DNA of 64,000 nt, taken from Betaproteobacteria bacterium (lineage in GTDB: Bacteria; Pseudomonadota; Gammaproteobacteria; Burkholderiales; SG8-41). The notes below the pieces were generated by a model that was not told the origin of the DNA, searched no databases, and saw only the letters and a list, made by a program, of their open reading frames with translations. Numbering within the stretch: the stretch's first letter is position 1; each line of letters begins with the position of its first letter. A program made the translations under genes and the position numbers. The stretch lies in the NCBI GenBank assembly GCA_900299145.1, contig OMIN01000110.1, positions 1-64,000 of the forward strand. The letters run 5' to 3'. This document shows positions 9,964 through 20,455 of this stretch, one piece after another.

Positions 9964-11859
9964 GTGTGGCGATCCCTCAGCCTTCGTGGCAAGCTCGTCG
10001 CCACGGGAGTGATCGTACAGCTTGCTGCGTTTGCGTTGCTGACGTGGAATAGCGCGGACCTGATTGACAACTATCTGCGTTCTGAACTGCACGCGCGCGC
10101 GGAGCGGGACGCGCCGCTGCTCAATGCGGCGTTTGCGGCACCGATGCTGCAACGCGACTATGCCACCGTGCAGGCGATCATCGTCGAGAGCCGGGCCAAG
10201 CAGGGCATGTCGTACCTGATCGTGTGTGACGCGGCTGGCCGCGCGGTGGGGCAGGATGGTTGGCCGGCCGGTGCGCCCAAGCCCGATACCACGCTGCCGC
10301 AGCCTGTGCGCGCGGATGATGGATCCCGGCGCTTTGATTTCAAGTCGCCGCTCACTCTGGAAGGTCGCAAACTGGGCGTCATGCATTTCGGTCTGTCGGG
10401 CACGTTCATAGAAGAGGCGCGCGGCCGCCTGCTGCAACGTACAGTACTGGTGGGCGTGGGGGTGCTGGCCGCGTCTTTGCTGCTGCTGGCGCTGGTGGCC
10501 TATTGGCTGACGCTGCCGTTGCAGCGCCTCACTGCGGCAAGCCGCCAGATCCGCTCCGGTGACTACGACGTACGATTGCAGGCCGCTGGTGGTGACGAAG
10601 TCGGCGTGTTGACTGAGGATTTTCGCAATATGGCGGCCGAGATCAAACGCCGCGTCGCCGAGTTGCAGGCCGAGCACGCCGCGCTGGAGGCGGCGCGCGT
10701 CATTGCGGAAACTGCCAGTCAGGCGAAATCAGATTTTCTGGCCAAGATGAGCCACGAAATTCGCACCCCCATGCACGGCATACTCGGCATGGTCGAATTG
10801 CTCAAGGCGGGCACGCTAAGTGACAGCCAGCGCGAGCGGGGGGAACTGGTGCGGCGCTCGGGCGAGGCGTTGCTTGGTGTGGTGAACGACGTGCTCGATT
10901 TTTCCAAGATTCAGGTGGGCAAGCTTTCGTTGGAAATAGTGGCGTATCGTCCAGGCGACCTTGTGCAAGACATGATCAGTCTCTACTTGCCGCGCGCGGC
11001 GGCCAAGGGCGTGCAGCTCGCTGCTGAGGTTCTGCCTGGGGCTCCGTTGGTAGTGTATGGTGATCCTGCGCGGCTACGCCAGGTGTTGGGTAATTTGTTG
11101 AGCAACGCGGTGAAATTTACTTCACAGGGTGCGATTTCGCTGCGGGTACGGGGTGTGGAGGGCGCGGAGCCGGAGGCAGCGCGCCTGCTGTTCGAAGTCG
11201 AAGATACCGGGTTGGGTGTCGCACCGGAATTTCACGAGCGTATTTTTGAGCCGTTTGCACAGGCTGATGATTCGACCACGCGGCGTTTCGGAGGCACAGG
11301 GCTGGGATTGGCGATCTCACGCCAGCTTGTGGCATTGATGGGCGGCGAGTTGACGATCACATCCGTGCCTGGAAAGGGCTCGACCTTTCGGGTGGAGCTA
11401 CCTGCGCCACCAGCGCCGGAGGAGGATGCTTTGTTGGCCATGCCGAGCACGGTGCCAACAGATCTGCCGGTATCGATCGACTGCAAGGTGCTGCTCGCGG
11501 AAGACAATAGGGTTAATCAGATACTGGCGCGAACCATTCTTGACCGGCTTGGCTGCACAGTGAAGGTTGCGGTCAATGGCAAGGACGCCGTGACGGCCTA
11601 CGCCGCGGACGGGTTTGATCTGGTACTGATGGACTGCCATATGCCGGAGATGGATGGCTACGAAGCCGCCCGCAGGATTCGTGAAATCGAGGCCGGACCA
11701 CCGGCGCGGGGCAAGCGCGTTCCAATAATTGCCGTGACCGCCAATGCATTGCCGGGCGAACGCGATCGCTGTCTGGCCGCCGGCATGGACGATTACCTGG
11801 CGAAGCCGTTTCGTGCGGAGGATATCGCGACCCTGATCAGAAAATGGTGGGGCGCCTAG
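9964..11859 (+). CDS. Hybrid sensor histidine kinase (HAMP-HisKA-HATPase-REC)
   Basis: MSHEIRTPMHGILGMVELL (H-box), FEVEDTGLGVAPEFHERIFEPFAQADDSTTRRFGGTGLGLAISRQL, receiver domain DLVLMDCHMPEMDGYEAARRIR. Confidence 0.93.
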   Translation: MWRSLSLRGKLVATGVIVQLAAFALLTWNSADLIDNYLRSELHARAERDAPLLNAAFAAPMLQRDYATVQAIIVESRAKQGMSYLIVCDAAGRAVGQDGWPAGAPKPDTTLPQPVRADDGSRRFDFKSPLTLEGRKLGVMHFGLSGTFIEEARGRLLQRTVLVGVGVLAASLLLLALVAYWLTLPLQRLTAASRQIRSGDYDVRLQAAGGDEVGVLTEDFRNMAAEIKRRVAELQAEHAALEAARVIAETASQAKSDFLAKMSHEIRTPMHGILGMVELLKAGTLSDSQRERGELVRRSGEALLGVVNDVLDFSKIQVGKLSLEIVAYRPGDLVQDMISLYLPRAAAKGVQLAAEVLPGAPLVVYGDPARLRQVLGNLLSNAVKFTSQGAISLRVRGVEGAEPEAARLLFEVEDTGLGVAPEFHERIFEPFAQADDSTTRRFGGTGLGLAISRQLVALMGGELTITSVPGKGSTFRVELPAPPAPEEDALLAMPSTVPTDLPVSIDCKVLLAEDNRVNQILARTILDRLGCTVKVAVNGKDAVTAYAADGFDLVLMDCHMPEMDGYEAARRIREIEAGPPARGKRVPIIAVTANALPGERDRCLAAGMDDYLAKPFRAEDIATLIRKWWGA

Positions 11860-11922
11860 CGCTGTTGTAGCGGGTGCGCTGTTACACTGTCGCCCTTCTT
11901 TAAATTGCAGAGCGAGTAATTC

Positions 11923-12852
11923 ATGACTTCCATAAGCGCCCACGATCACTGGACCAAGAAAGGCGATGTGAATCTTTTCCTGTATGAAAAGGTCTCCGCA
12001 AATTCGCCCGTGGAGAAAGACGCCGGCAAGCCAGGCCAAAAGCCGGCAATTCTGTTCGTGCACGGCTCGTCAATGGCTTCCCAGCCGACGTTTGACCTGA
12101 AGGGGCCGGGGCGGCCGCATTCATCGGCGATGGATTACTTCGTCGAAAAAGGTTTTGACACCTGGTGCGTGGATATGGAGGGCTACGGCCGCTCCGACAA
12201 AAAGCGCGACATTAACTTCGACATCGCCAATGGCGTGGATGATCTGGTGGCCGCCACCGATTACATCGCCAAAACGCGCGGCATCATGTCCTTCATGGTT
12301 TACGGCATTTCATCGGGTGCGCTGCGCGCTGCATGTTTTGCCGAACGCTGCCCGGAGCGCGTGTCGCGTTTGGCGCTTGACGCATTCGTGTGGACGGGTG
12401 AGGGTAGCGTCACGCTGGACGAACGCAAAAAGAAGCTGCCGGATTTCATCAAGGTGAATCGCCGCCCGATGGATCGCGCGTTCATTCATTCGATTTTTGA
12501 GCGCGATCATCCCGGCTGCGCCGAGAAAAATGTGATCGACGCCTTTGCCGAGCAGGTGGTGGCGCTGGATGATTCCGTGCCCACCGGCACGTATGTCGAC
12601 ATGTGTTCGAAGTTGCCGGTGTGCGATCCGGCAAAAATTCAGGCGGCGACCATCATCATGCGCGGGCAGTTTGACGGCATTGCCGGCTTCGATGATTTGA
12701 TTGAGTTTTTCAAACGCCTGCCGAACCCCGACAAACAGTTTGCGGTGATGTCGGGCATTTCGCACGCGAGTTTTCAACAGATCAATTACATGATGGTGTA
12801 TCACATTCTGCATGCGTTTTTTACGCAGCCCGAGCCAATTTATCGCGCTTGA
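11923..12852 (+). CDS. Alpha/beta hydrolase
   Basis: PAILFVHGSSMASQPTFDL...DTWCVDMEGYGRSDK...VYGISSGALRAACFAERCPERVSRLAL. Confidence 0.8.
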   Translation: MTSISAHDHWTKKGDVNLFLYEKVSANSPVEKDAGKPGQKPAILFVHGSSMASQPTFDLKGPGRPHSSAMDYFVEKGFDTWCVDMEGYGRSDKKRDINFDIANGVDDLVAATDYIAKTRGIMSFMVYGISSGALRAACFAERCPERVSRLALDAFVWTGEGSVTLDERKKKLPDFIKVNRRPMDRAFIHSIFERDHPGCAEKNVIDAFAEQVVALDDSVPTGTYVDMCSKLPVCDPAKIQAATIIMRGQFDGIAGFDDLIEFFKRLPNPDKQFAVMSGISHASFQQINYMMVYHILHAFFTQPEPIYRA

Positions 12853-12950
12853 ATTGCAAAACCATTGACGCAGGTAAACGCTGATTTACGCAGATGCGGC
12901 CGAGGTAAATCTGTGTTTATCTGTGAAAGCCGCGTCAACAGTGGATTGTT

Positions 12951-12979
12951 TAAGTATTTGATTTTATTGAGTAATTTTT
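12951..12979 (-). repeat. AT-rich dispersed element, copy 3
   Basis: TAAGTATTTGATTTTATTGAGTAATTTTT (plus strand); 10 nt upstream of the amidase start. Confidence 0.7.
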
Positions 12980-12989
12980 TTATTCATCG

Positions 12990-14279
12990 ATGACGACAAG
13001 AGTGCTTCACCAACTCACCGCCAGCCAAATCGTAGCCGCGATATCCGGCGGCAAAACCACCGCTGAAGCCGTCGCGCGCGCTTGTCTTGATCACATCGCC
13101 GCGCGCGAACCGCAGGTTGAGGCATGGCAGTTTCTCGATCCCGATCTGGTGCTGAAACAGGCGCGCGCGCTGGATGCCAGTGGCAAAGTGGGGCCATTGC
13201 AGGGCGTACCGGTAGGCATTAAGGACATCATCGATACTGCCGACATGCCCACCGAATACGGCACGCCGATCCATAAGGGGCACCGGCCGCGTATCGACGC
13301 CGCGGTGGTGGCACTGACGCGGCGCGCTGGCGGCATCATCATGGGCAAGACGGTGACCACGGAATTTGCCAACCGGCACCCCGGCAAGACCCATCACCCG
13401 ATGGATCACGCGCGCACGCCCGGAGGTTCGTCCAGTGGTTCAGCCGCGGCGGTGGGTGATAGCATGGTGCCTCTGGCCGTCGGCACGCAGACCACCGGCT
13501 CTACCATCCGCCCGGCCGCGTATTGTGGCTGCGTGGGTTACCGGCCGACTTGGGGCGACATTCGTTGCCACGGCGTGATGGAGGCTTCCGGCTCGGTGGA
13601 CACTGTCGGCCTGATTGCGCGCTCGGTAGAAGACATCGCGTTGTATCGCGATGTTCTTATCGGCATGATCCCGCAGCCCTTGGCGCCCAAGCCCATTGAC
13701 CCGCCGCGCATCGGATTTTGCCGCACGCCGTTCTGGAGCCAATGCGAGCCCAGCACGCAACAGTCGCTTGAGGCTCTGGCTGCCACGCTGGCAAAGGCCG
13801 ACGCGAAAGTCACTGAGGTCACCCTACCCGACGCCTTCAATCAGATTGAAGATGCGCACCGCTGGGTCACCAGTTTTGAGTTCGCGCGCAACCGTACCTG
13901 GGAAATCAATCATCACTACGAAAAGATCAGTGAAACGCTTCGTAATAACCGTCTTAAAGATGGCCTCGCGTGCAGCTTCGAAAAGTATCGCGAATCGCGA
14001 GCCTTTCTTGCTCGCTTGAGACGCATGATGCACGATGTATTCCGCGATATTGATGTGCTGCTGGTACCCGCTGCGTCGGGCGAAGCGCCGGTGGGGCTGA
14101 ATGCCACCGGCAATGCCTCGCACTGTTTGATCGGCACCAGCACCCATGTGCCGTGCATGACGCTGCCCCTGTTTAAAGGGCCGAATGGCTTGCCGGTGGG
14201 TGCGCAGTTGATGGCCGCACGCAATAACGACCGATTGCTGTTTGAGGTGGCGCGTTGGGTTTTCGGCAGCGCGGCTTAG
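12990..14279 (+). CDS. Amidase signature family amidase
   Basis: GPLQGVPVGIKDIIDTADMPTEYG...ARTPGGSSSGSAAAVGDSMVPLAVGTQTTGSTIRPAAYCG. Confidence 0.9.
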   Translation: MTTRVLHQLTASQIVAAISGGKTTAEAVARACLDHIAAREPQVEAWQFLDPDLVLKQARALDASGKVGPLQGVPVGIKDIIDTADMPTEYGTPIHKGHRPRIDAAVVALTRRAGGIIMGKTVTTEFANRHPGKTHHPMDHARTPGGSSSGSAAAVGDSMVPLAVGTQTTGSTIRPAAYCGCVGYRPTWGDIRCHGVMEASGSVDTVGLIARSVEDIALYRDVLIGMIPQPLAPKPIDPPRIGFCRTPFWSQCEPSTQQSLEALAATLAKADAKVTEVTLPDAFNQIEDAHRWVTSFEFARNRTWEINHHYEKISETLRNNRLKDGLACSFEKYRESRAFLARLRRMMHDVFRDIDVLLVPAASGEAPVGLNATGNASHCLIGTSTHVPCMTLPLFKGPNGLPVGAQLMAARNNDRLLFEVARWVFGSAA

Positions 14280-14539
14280 GGTGGCCGGTCGGGCGATATC
14301 GATGGCGTGATGGCGAATGGCCTTGCGGCTGGGCGAAAATAATACAGACGGCGAATTCGTATGGCGGCCAGCGGGCGCCGCACTTGACCACTGCCATGGC
14401 GCGGTTCACACTCCTATTGCTGAATGTTCGTAACTACCTGATTTCATGGTGAATGTTTACTGCCTCTCTGAGGCCGGCAGCACCTATAACCGTTCGCCCC
14501 TAGCGTGTTTCCAGATAAAGGCTCGGCCGATTCAAGGGA

Positions 14540-17500
14540 GTGTCGGTGTACCTGACTGATCAGAGCGCACCCGTATTATTGCTGCTGGCGGTGATTGTCC
14601 TCGCGGTGTTGCAGTTGCTGTGGAACCGCATGCTGCGTAACCGCGTCGAGGCGAGTACCGCCGAACTTCGTGCGGCGAATCAGACGCTATCCGCGCAAGC
14701 CACGCGCTTGTCCGATCTCTACAACAACGTACCCTGCGGCTACCACTCGCTGGACGCCGGCGGCGTCATTACCGAAATCAACGACACCGAATTGCGCTGG
14801 CTGGGCAGTACGCGCGAGGCGGTCGAGGGCCGACGAGAGTTTGTGACGTTTCTGGCCAGCCATAGCGCCGATAAATTCCGTGCCATGTTCGAGCGGCTGA
14901 AAGCAGGCGGCGATGCGCAGGGCGAAGAACGGATCTTTGAACTCGCCGAACAGGGCGGGCTGTGCAGAATTGTGTCCATCACCAGTACTGTGGTGACCGG
15001 AGTAGGTGGTGTTTTCGCGGGAATGCGCTCCACGGTCTACGATATCACGCGGCAGGAGCGGGCGGCACAGGCCTTACGCGCGACGCTCGACAACACGCCC
15101 AGCGTAGCCGTGCAGTGGTTTAATCAGGCGGGCCGCGTTTGCTATTGGAACAAAGCGTCCACCGAAGTGTTCGGCTGGAGCGAAGCTGAGGCAATGGGCC
15201 GTACGCTCGACGAAATCGGTCTTTATACGCCCGGGCAGACGCGCGGGTTTGTCGACGCGCTGCAGGAGATCAGCCGTACCGGCCGCGGATTCGAGCCGGC
15301 CGAAAGCTCGTTCACACGCAAGGATGGCTCCGAGGGTGTGCTGCTCTCCACGCTGTTTCCGATACCTGCGCCCGACGGAACGACCTATTTTGTATGTATG
15401 GATATTGACGTCACCGAGCGACAGCGCAGCGAAGAGCGCCTGCGTGCCACGCTGGAAAATACGCCCGGGGTGGCGATCCAGTGGTTCGATCGTGAGGCGC
15501 GCGTGCTTTACTGGAACCCGGCCTCCGAGATGCTGTACGGGTTAAGTACGGACGAGGCCATGGGCAAGCGGATGGACGAATTGCTCTATGACCCGGAGCA
15601 ATACGGCGACTTCGTCAGGTTCCTGCGCGAGGTGGAGCGGGGACAGGATGCATCCGGTATCGCCGAGGCTACGGTGAAGGGGCGGCATGGCGTGATGGTG
15701 ACGGTGATGCGGCGCGCCTGTATGGTGCCAGGCATTGGCGCCGAGCCGATTTTTGCCTGCATGGAAGTCGACATAACCGATGGCCGCGCACTGGAGCGCG
15801 AACACGAACAATTGAACGTGATTCTGAGCCGCGTGACCGAGGCGGTGCCGGTGTGCCTGTCCTACCTCGATGCCGAGGGCCGCTACGTCTGGACCAATGC
15901 GCGCAACGCCACGCGCTTGGGCATTGAGCCGGATCGCATGATCGGCCGCACGGTGCGCGAAGTCAACGTGGCGTTGAGGGAGGGATGGCAGAGCCCCGCG
16001 GTCGAGGCTGCGCTTGACGGCAAGCCGCAACACGATGAAACAGCGTGGCAGCATGCCAATGGTGAAATGCATGCCTACGAGCGCTTTCTGGTGCCTGACT
16101 TGGACGCGCAGGGGGTGCTGCGCGGTTGTACTTCAGTTTGGCTGGACGTGACTTCGCGCAAGGAGGCCGAAAACCGCATTCACCGGCTGAATCGTGTGTA
16201 CGCGGTGTTGAGTAACATCAATGCCGCGTTGGTTCGGACCAAAAATCTGCGTGATCTGGCAGACGAGGCATGTCGCATCGCGGTGGAGTATGGCGGGTTT
16301 GGCGTCGCGTGGATCGGATTGCTCGACCCGGCCACGGGCCGCATCAATTCGCTGTCTTGGGCCGGTGAAGATGCCCAGGTATTCGCGGCGATGGAAGACA
16401 CGACGCCCGCACCGATTGGCGAACGCGCGGGTCTGTTGACACAGTGTATCCGCGAAAAGCGGCCCGTGGTGAATAACGACATTTCCGCGCAGACACTGCC
16501 CGACGGGTCGCGGCGCCAGCGCGCTGTGGCGCTGGGTTATCAGTCGGTGATCATGCTGCCGCTGCTGGTCAACGGCGCGGTGAGCGGTCTCTTCGGCATG
16601 ATCGCGCGTGAGAAGAATTTTTTTACCGAAGAGGAAGTGCGGCTGCTGACCGATTTGTCGGGCGATGTGGCGTTTGCGCTGGAAGTGATCGAGAAGGAAA
16701 AGCGTATCGATTACCTGGCGTAGTATGATTCACTGACGGCACTGCCCAATCGCAATTTGCTCGATGAGCGGCTGGGCCAGTTGTTGCAGGCCGCGGTGCC
16801 ACACGAGGCGCGGGTCGCCGTGTTACTGGTCGATATTCGGCGCTTTCGCTTTGTCAACGAAACCATCGGACGCCAATCCGACGACAACACGATACGCGAA
16901 TGCGCGCGGCGACTGCGCGAATCGTGGCCGGAGCAGGACAACGTCGGGCGTATTGCGAGCGACCGCTTTGCATTGCTGTTGGGCGAGTTTGACAACGAAT
17001 CTGAATTACTGCTGGCGATTGAACAAACGGTCATCAGTACGTTTCAGACGGCGTTTACTGTGGATGGTCACACATTCAGTCTGTCTGCCGTGGCAGGCAT
17101 CGCGCTGTTCCCTGAAGATGGCGCCGACGTCGATACGTTGTTCAAGAACGCCGAGGCTGCGCTGGTACAGGCGAAGGCGGCGTCCGAACCCTATGTGTTC
17201 TACCAACCGCAAATGAACGCGCGCATGGCGCATACGCTACTGCTGGAGAGCAAAATGCGTGGCGCGCTCGAACACGAACAGTTTGTGCTGCACTATCAGC
17301 CCAAGGTGCGCACTCACGGTGCGCGCATTGCCGGATTCGAGGCGCTGATTCGCTGGAAGGATCCTGATGGCGGCTTGGTTGGCCCCGGCGAATTCATACC
17401 TATCCTCGAGGAAACCGGCATGATCAACGAGGTGGGGCTGTGGGCGCTGCGCCGCGTGCTGCGCGATCAAGCCGAGTGGCGCAAGCGCGGGCTCGACGTG

Positions 17501-18004
17501 CCGCGGGTGGCCGTCAATGTATCGGCGGTGCAACTGCGGCGGCGCGATTTCACCGAGCAAATGCGCTCGCTGCTCGCCAACAATGCTGGGCAGGCGCTCG
17601 ACATCGAGATTACGGAGAGCCTGCTGATGGAAGACATCGAAGGCAGTATTGAAAAGCTCGAAGAAATACGCGATCTGGGTGTAAAAATCGCGATTGATGA
17701 TTTCGGCACCGGCTATTCGTCGTTGTCGTATCTCTCACGGCTGCCGGTGCACGCGCTGAAAATCGACCGCTCGTTCATCGACGGCATGTTGCGGGCGAAC
17801 GAAAACATGTCCATCGTGTCATCGGTCATCTCGCTGGCGCACGCGTTAAAGCTGAAAGTGATCGCCGAGGGCGTGGAAACCGATGAGCAATGCCGCGTGC
17901 TGCAGGAACTGGAGTGTGACGAAATTCAGGGCTATCTCGTCAGCAAGCCTATGCCGGCCGACGAGGTGGCGCGCATGCTGCAGCAGAACGCGCTGGCGGC
18001 GTAG
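14540..18004 (+). pseudogene. PAS-PAS-PAS-GAF-GGDEF(degenerate)-EAL protein interrupted by in-frame TAG at 16721-16723 (ORFs 14540..16723 and 16757..18004)
   Basis: 14540-frame ends IEKEKRIDYLA*; the same frame continues YDSLTALPNRNLLDERLGQLL..., the normal start of a GGDEF domain. GGDEF replaced by ASDRF; EAL motifs intact (FEALIRW, IAIDDFGTGYSSLSYLSRLPVHALKIDRSFI). Confidence 0.8.
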
Positions 18005-18026
18005 CGGCCGCGGCAACGCGTAATCG

Positions 18027-18056
18027 TAACTATTTGTTTTCATTGATTATTTATTT
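18027..18056 (-). repeat. AT-rich dispersed element, copy 4
   Basis: TAACTATTTGTTTTCATTGATTATTTATTT (plus strand); downstream of the EAL ORF. Confidence 0.75.
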
Positions 18057-18235
18057 CAGGTCATCCTGCCGGCGAGGTGCGCCGGTTCCCTGACTAATGT
18101 TAAGCGGGTGTCTCGACCATGCGCCGGCATCTATGCAGCCGCCACTGCCTGTTGCAGGCGGTGGCGGACGTTAGATAAGGAACTTCTTGCCATGTTGTCT
18201 ATGACTGACGTGGGTTATTGCGGCGATTGGATGCC

Positions 18236-19231
18236 ATGAGAAAAGTTTGCCGGTACGTGTGCGGATATATAGCACTTGCCACGCCTTTCGCGACGGTCAT
18301 GGCGCAGTCCGCTCCCGCGAACTTTGCACAGGCTTTTCCTAACAAGCCGGTCCGTCTAATCATTGGCTTCGCACCCGGCGGTGGCACCGACGTTGCCTCG
18401 CGCGTGCTCACGCATCATCTGACTGACAAATTCGGCCAGCCCATAGTCATCGATTATCGTCCCGGTGCGGGCGGCACCGTGGGTAACGCGCTCGCGGCGA
18501 AGGCGACGCCCGATGGCTACACGTGGCTGATGACGGCCACTGGCCCGCATGTCATCGGGCCGAGTTATTACCGGTCACTGCCGTACGATCCGTTTCGCGA
18601 TTTTACGGAAATTGCCATGGTGTCCATCAGCCCGTATTTGCTGGTGGTGCATCCGTCGATCGACGTGAAGACGGTACCGGAACTCGTGGCGTGGTTGCGC
18701 AAACGCACCGCTCCCGCGGCGTATTCCACTGCCGGCGCGGGCACGCCCAGCCATCTGGCGAGCGAGCTGTTCAAGTCGATGGCAAAAGTGGAGCTGACGC
18801 ATGTGCCGTACAAGGGCGCAGCGCCGGCGTTGATGGATATCATCGGGGGGCAGGTGCAACTCGGCTTTAGTGACATCCTGATTTCCGGGCCGCATCTCAC
18901 CAGCGGCCGTCTGCGCGCACTCGCCACCAGCGGCAGCACGCGCACACCGCTCGCGCCTGATTTGCCTACCGTCGCGGAATCCGGCTTGCCCGGCTTTGAG
19001 GGGCTGGTGTGGTACGGCCTCGTCGGCCCCCAGGGCATGCCTGCCGCCGTGGTACGCACGGTCAATGCTGAAGTGAGCCGCCTGCTGGGCCTAGCCGAAG
19101 TGCGCGAGCGCTACGCGCAACTGGGGGCAACGCCCACGCCAGGTGCGCCCGCGGAATTCTCCGCACAAATCAAGCGCGACTTTGATAAATGGGCGAAGGT
19201 GATGAAATCCGCCGGCATACGGCAGGACTGA
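18236..19231 (+). CDS. TctC/Bug-family tripartite tricarboxylate-type solute-binding protein
   Basis: FPNKPVRLIIGFAPGGGTDVASRVLTHHLTDKFGQPIVIDYRPGAGGTVGNALAAKATPDGYTWL. Confidence 0.95.
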   Translation: MRKVCRYVCGYIALATPFATVMAQSAPANFAQAFPNKPVRLIIGFAPGGGTDVASRVLTHHLTDKFGQPIVIDYRPGAGGTVGNALAAKATPDGYTWLMTATGPHVIGPSYYRSLPYDPFRDFTEIAMVSISPYLLVVHPSIDVKTVPELVAWLRKRTAPAAYSTAGAGTPSHLASELFKSMAKVELTHVPYKGAAPALMDIIGGQVQLGFSDILISGPHLTSGRLRALATSGSTRTPLAPDLPTVAESGLPGFEGLVWYGLVGPQGMPAAVVRTVNAEVSRLLGLAEVRERYAQLGATPTPGAPAEFSAQIKRDFDKWAKVMKSAGIRQD

Positions 19232-19243
19232 CGGCACTGGCCG

Positions 19244-20254
19244 CTATTTCGCACCGGTATAAAGCCCGGCGTCGCGCGCCGCTTTGGTCCAGCGCGTGAT
19301 TTCCATGCGTGCAAAATCGCTGAATTCCTTGGGCGAACCGCCGCCCAACTCAATGCCCACCGCTTCGAGCTGTTTGGCGAACGCTGCATTGGCCAGGGCC
19401 TGACGCATTTCGGCGTTGAGTTTCGCGACAATGGGTGCGGGCATGCCTGTGGGACCGACAATACCGTACCAGCCATCGCAGGAAAATCCGGGTACTGCTT
19501 CAGCAATCGTCGGCACGTCAGGCATGGCGCGCAGCCGCTTGGCGTGGCCCGTAGCCAGTGCGCGCAGCTTGCCCGCCGTGACCTGGGGCTGGCTGCCGGT
19601 GACGCTGCCGAAAAACGCGTGAATACGCCCCGCCACCAGATCAATCATGCCAAAGCCCGCGCCCTTGTAGGGCACGTGCAGAAAACGCGTGTTGGCCGTG
19701 GTGTTGAGCAGCGCGATACTCAAATGGCCGAGCGAACCGGTGCCGGGCGAACCAAAGCTGATTTTGTCGGGCTGTGACCGTGCAAGCTCGATGAATTCAC
19801 GCATGTCTTTTGAAGCAACGCCCGGATGCACCACCAGCAGTTGTGGCGCATAACCGGCCAGCCCGACAGACTGAAAATCCTTGATCGGATCATAATCAAG
19901 CTTGGTGCCGAAGGCCGGGTTAGACGCTAACCCCGAAGATGACGCCAGTAGCAGTGTGTAACCGTCGGGTGTCGCCTTCGCGCCCAGCGTATGCGCAATG
20001 GCGGTACCTGCACCAGGGCGATTGTCTGCCACCACGGGTACGCCAAATTTGTCGGCAAACCACGCGCCGAACGCACGCGCCAGCGGATCAGCCGACCCAC
20101 CCGGTGGAAACGGCACGATCAATCGTATGGCCTTGTTCGGATAGTTGCCGGCGGAAGGTTGCGCGCGTGCGGACCCCGCGAGAAAGAAATGCGCTCCGAT
20201 AGCGGCGCCCGCCACGAAAACTGCGGAACGTGCAAAAGACCTTTTATGGCTCAT
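19244..20254 (-). CDS. TctC/Bug-family solute-binding protein
   Basis: YPNKAIRLIVPFPPGGSADPLARAFGAWFADKFGVPVVADNRPGAGTAIAHTLGAKATPDGYTLL. Confidence 0.95.
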   Translation of the reverse strand: MSHKRSFARSAVFVAGAAIGAHFFLAGSARAQPSAGNYPNKAIRLIVPFPPGGSADPLARAFGAWFADKFGVPVVADNRPGAGTAIAHTLGAKATPDGYTLLLASSSGLASNPAFGTKLDYDPIKDFQSVGLAGYAPQLLVVHPGVASKDMREFIELARSQPDKISFGSPGTGSLGHLSIALLNTTANTRFLHVPYKGAGFGMIDLVAGRIHAFFGSVTGSQPQVTAGKLRALATGHAKRLRAMPDVPTIAEAVPGFSCDGWYGIVGPTGMPAPIVAKLNAEMRQALANAAFAKQLEAVGIELGGGSPKEFSDFARMEITRWTKAARDAGLYTGAK

Positions 20255-20455
20255 GACGCCTCCATGTGAGTGCGTGCGGTTGCGGGCGAACACAGGCGGT
20301 TCCGGCCGATCCGCGCCAACGCGTGTCCCCGCGTTTGCCCACGAAATATCTTATGCGATTTTCAGGTTTTGCGGTCGTCACGAAAATTTGTGCCGAAGGT
20401 GTAGCATTGGGGACGGAACTTCCGCATCTTTGTCACAGCGGATGGAAAGGCTTTC

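Noticed and set aside
14430-14456. CGTAACTACCTGATTTCATGGTGAATG as another copy of the AT-rich element
   Set aside because: Too diverged from the core to call by eye.
16721-16723. TAG as a pyrrolysine or other recoding site
   Set aside because: No pyl genes seen and the site is a poorly constrained H/Y position at the GGDEF boundary; single nonsense change is simpler.
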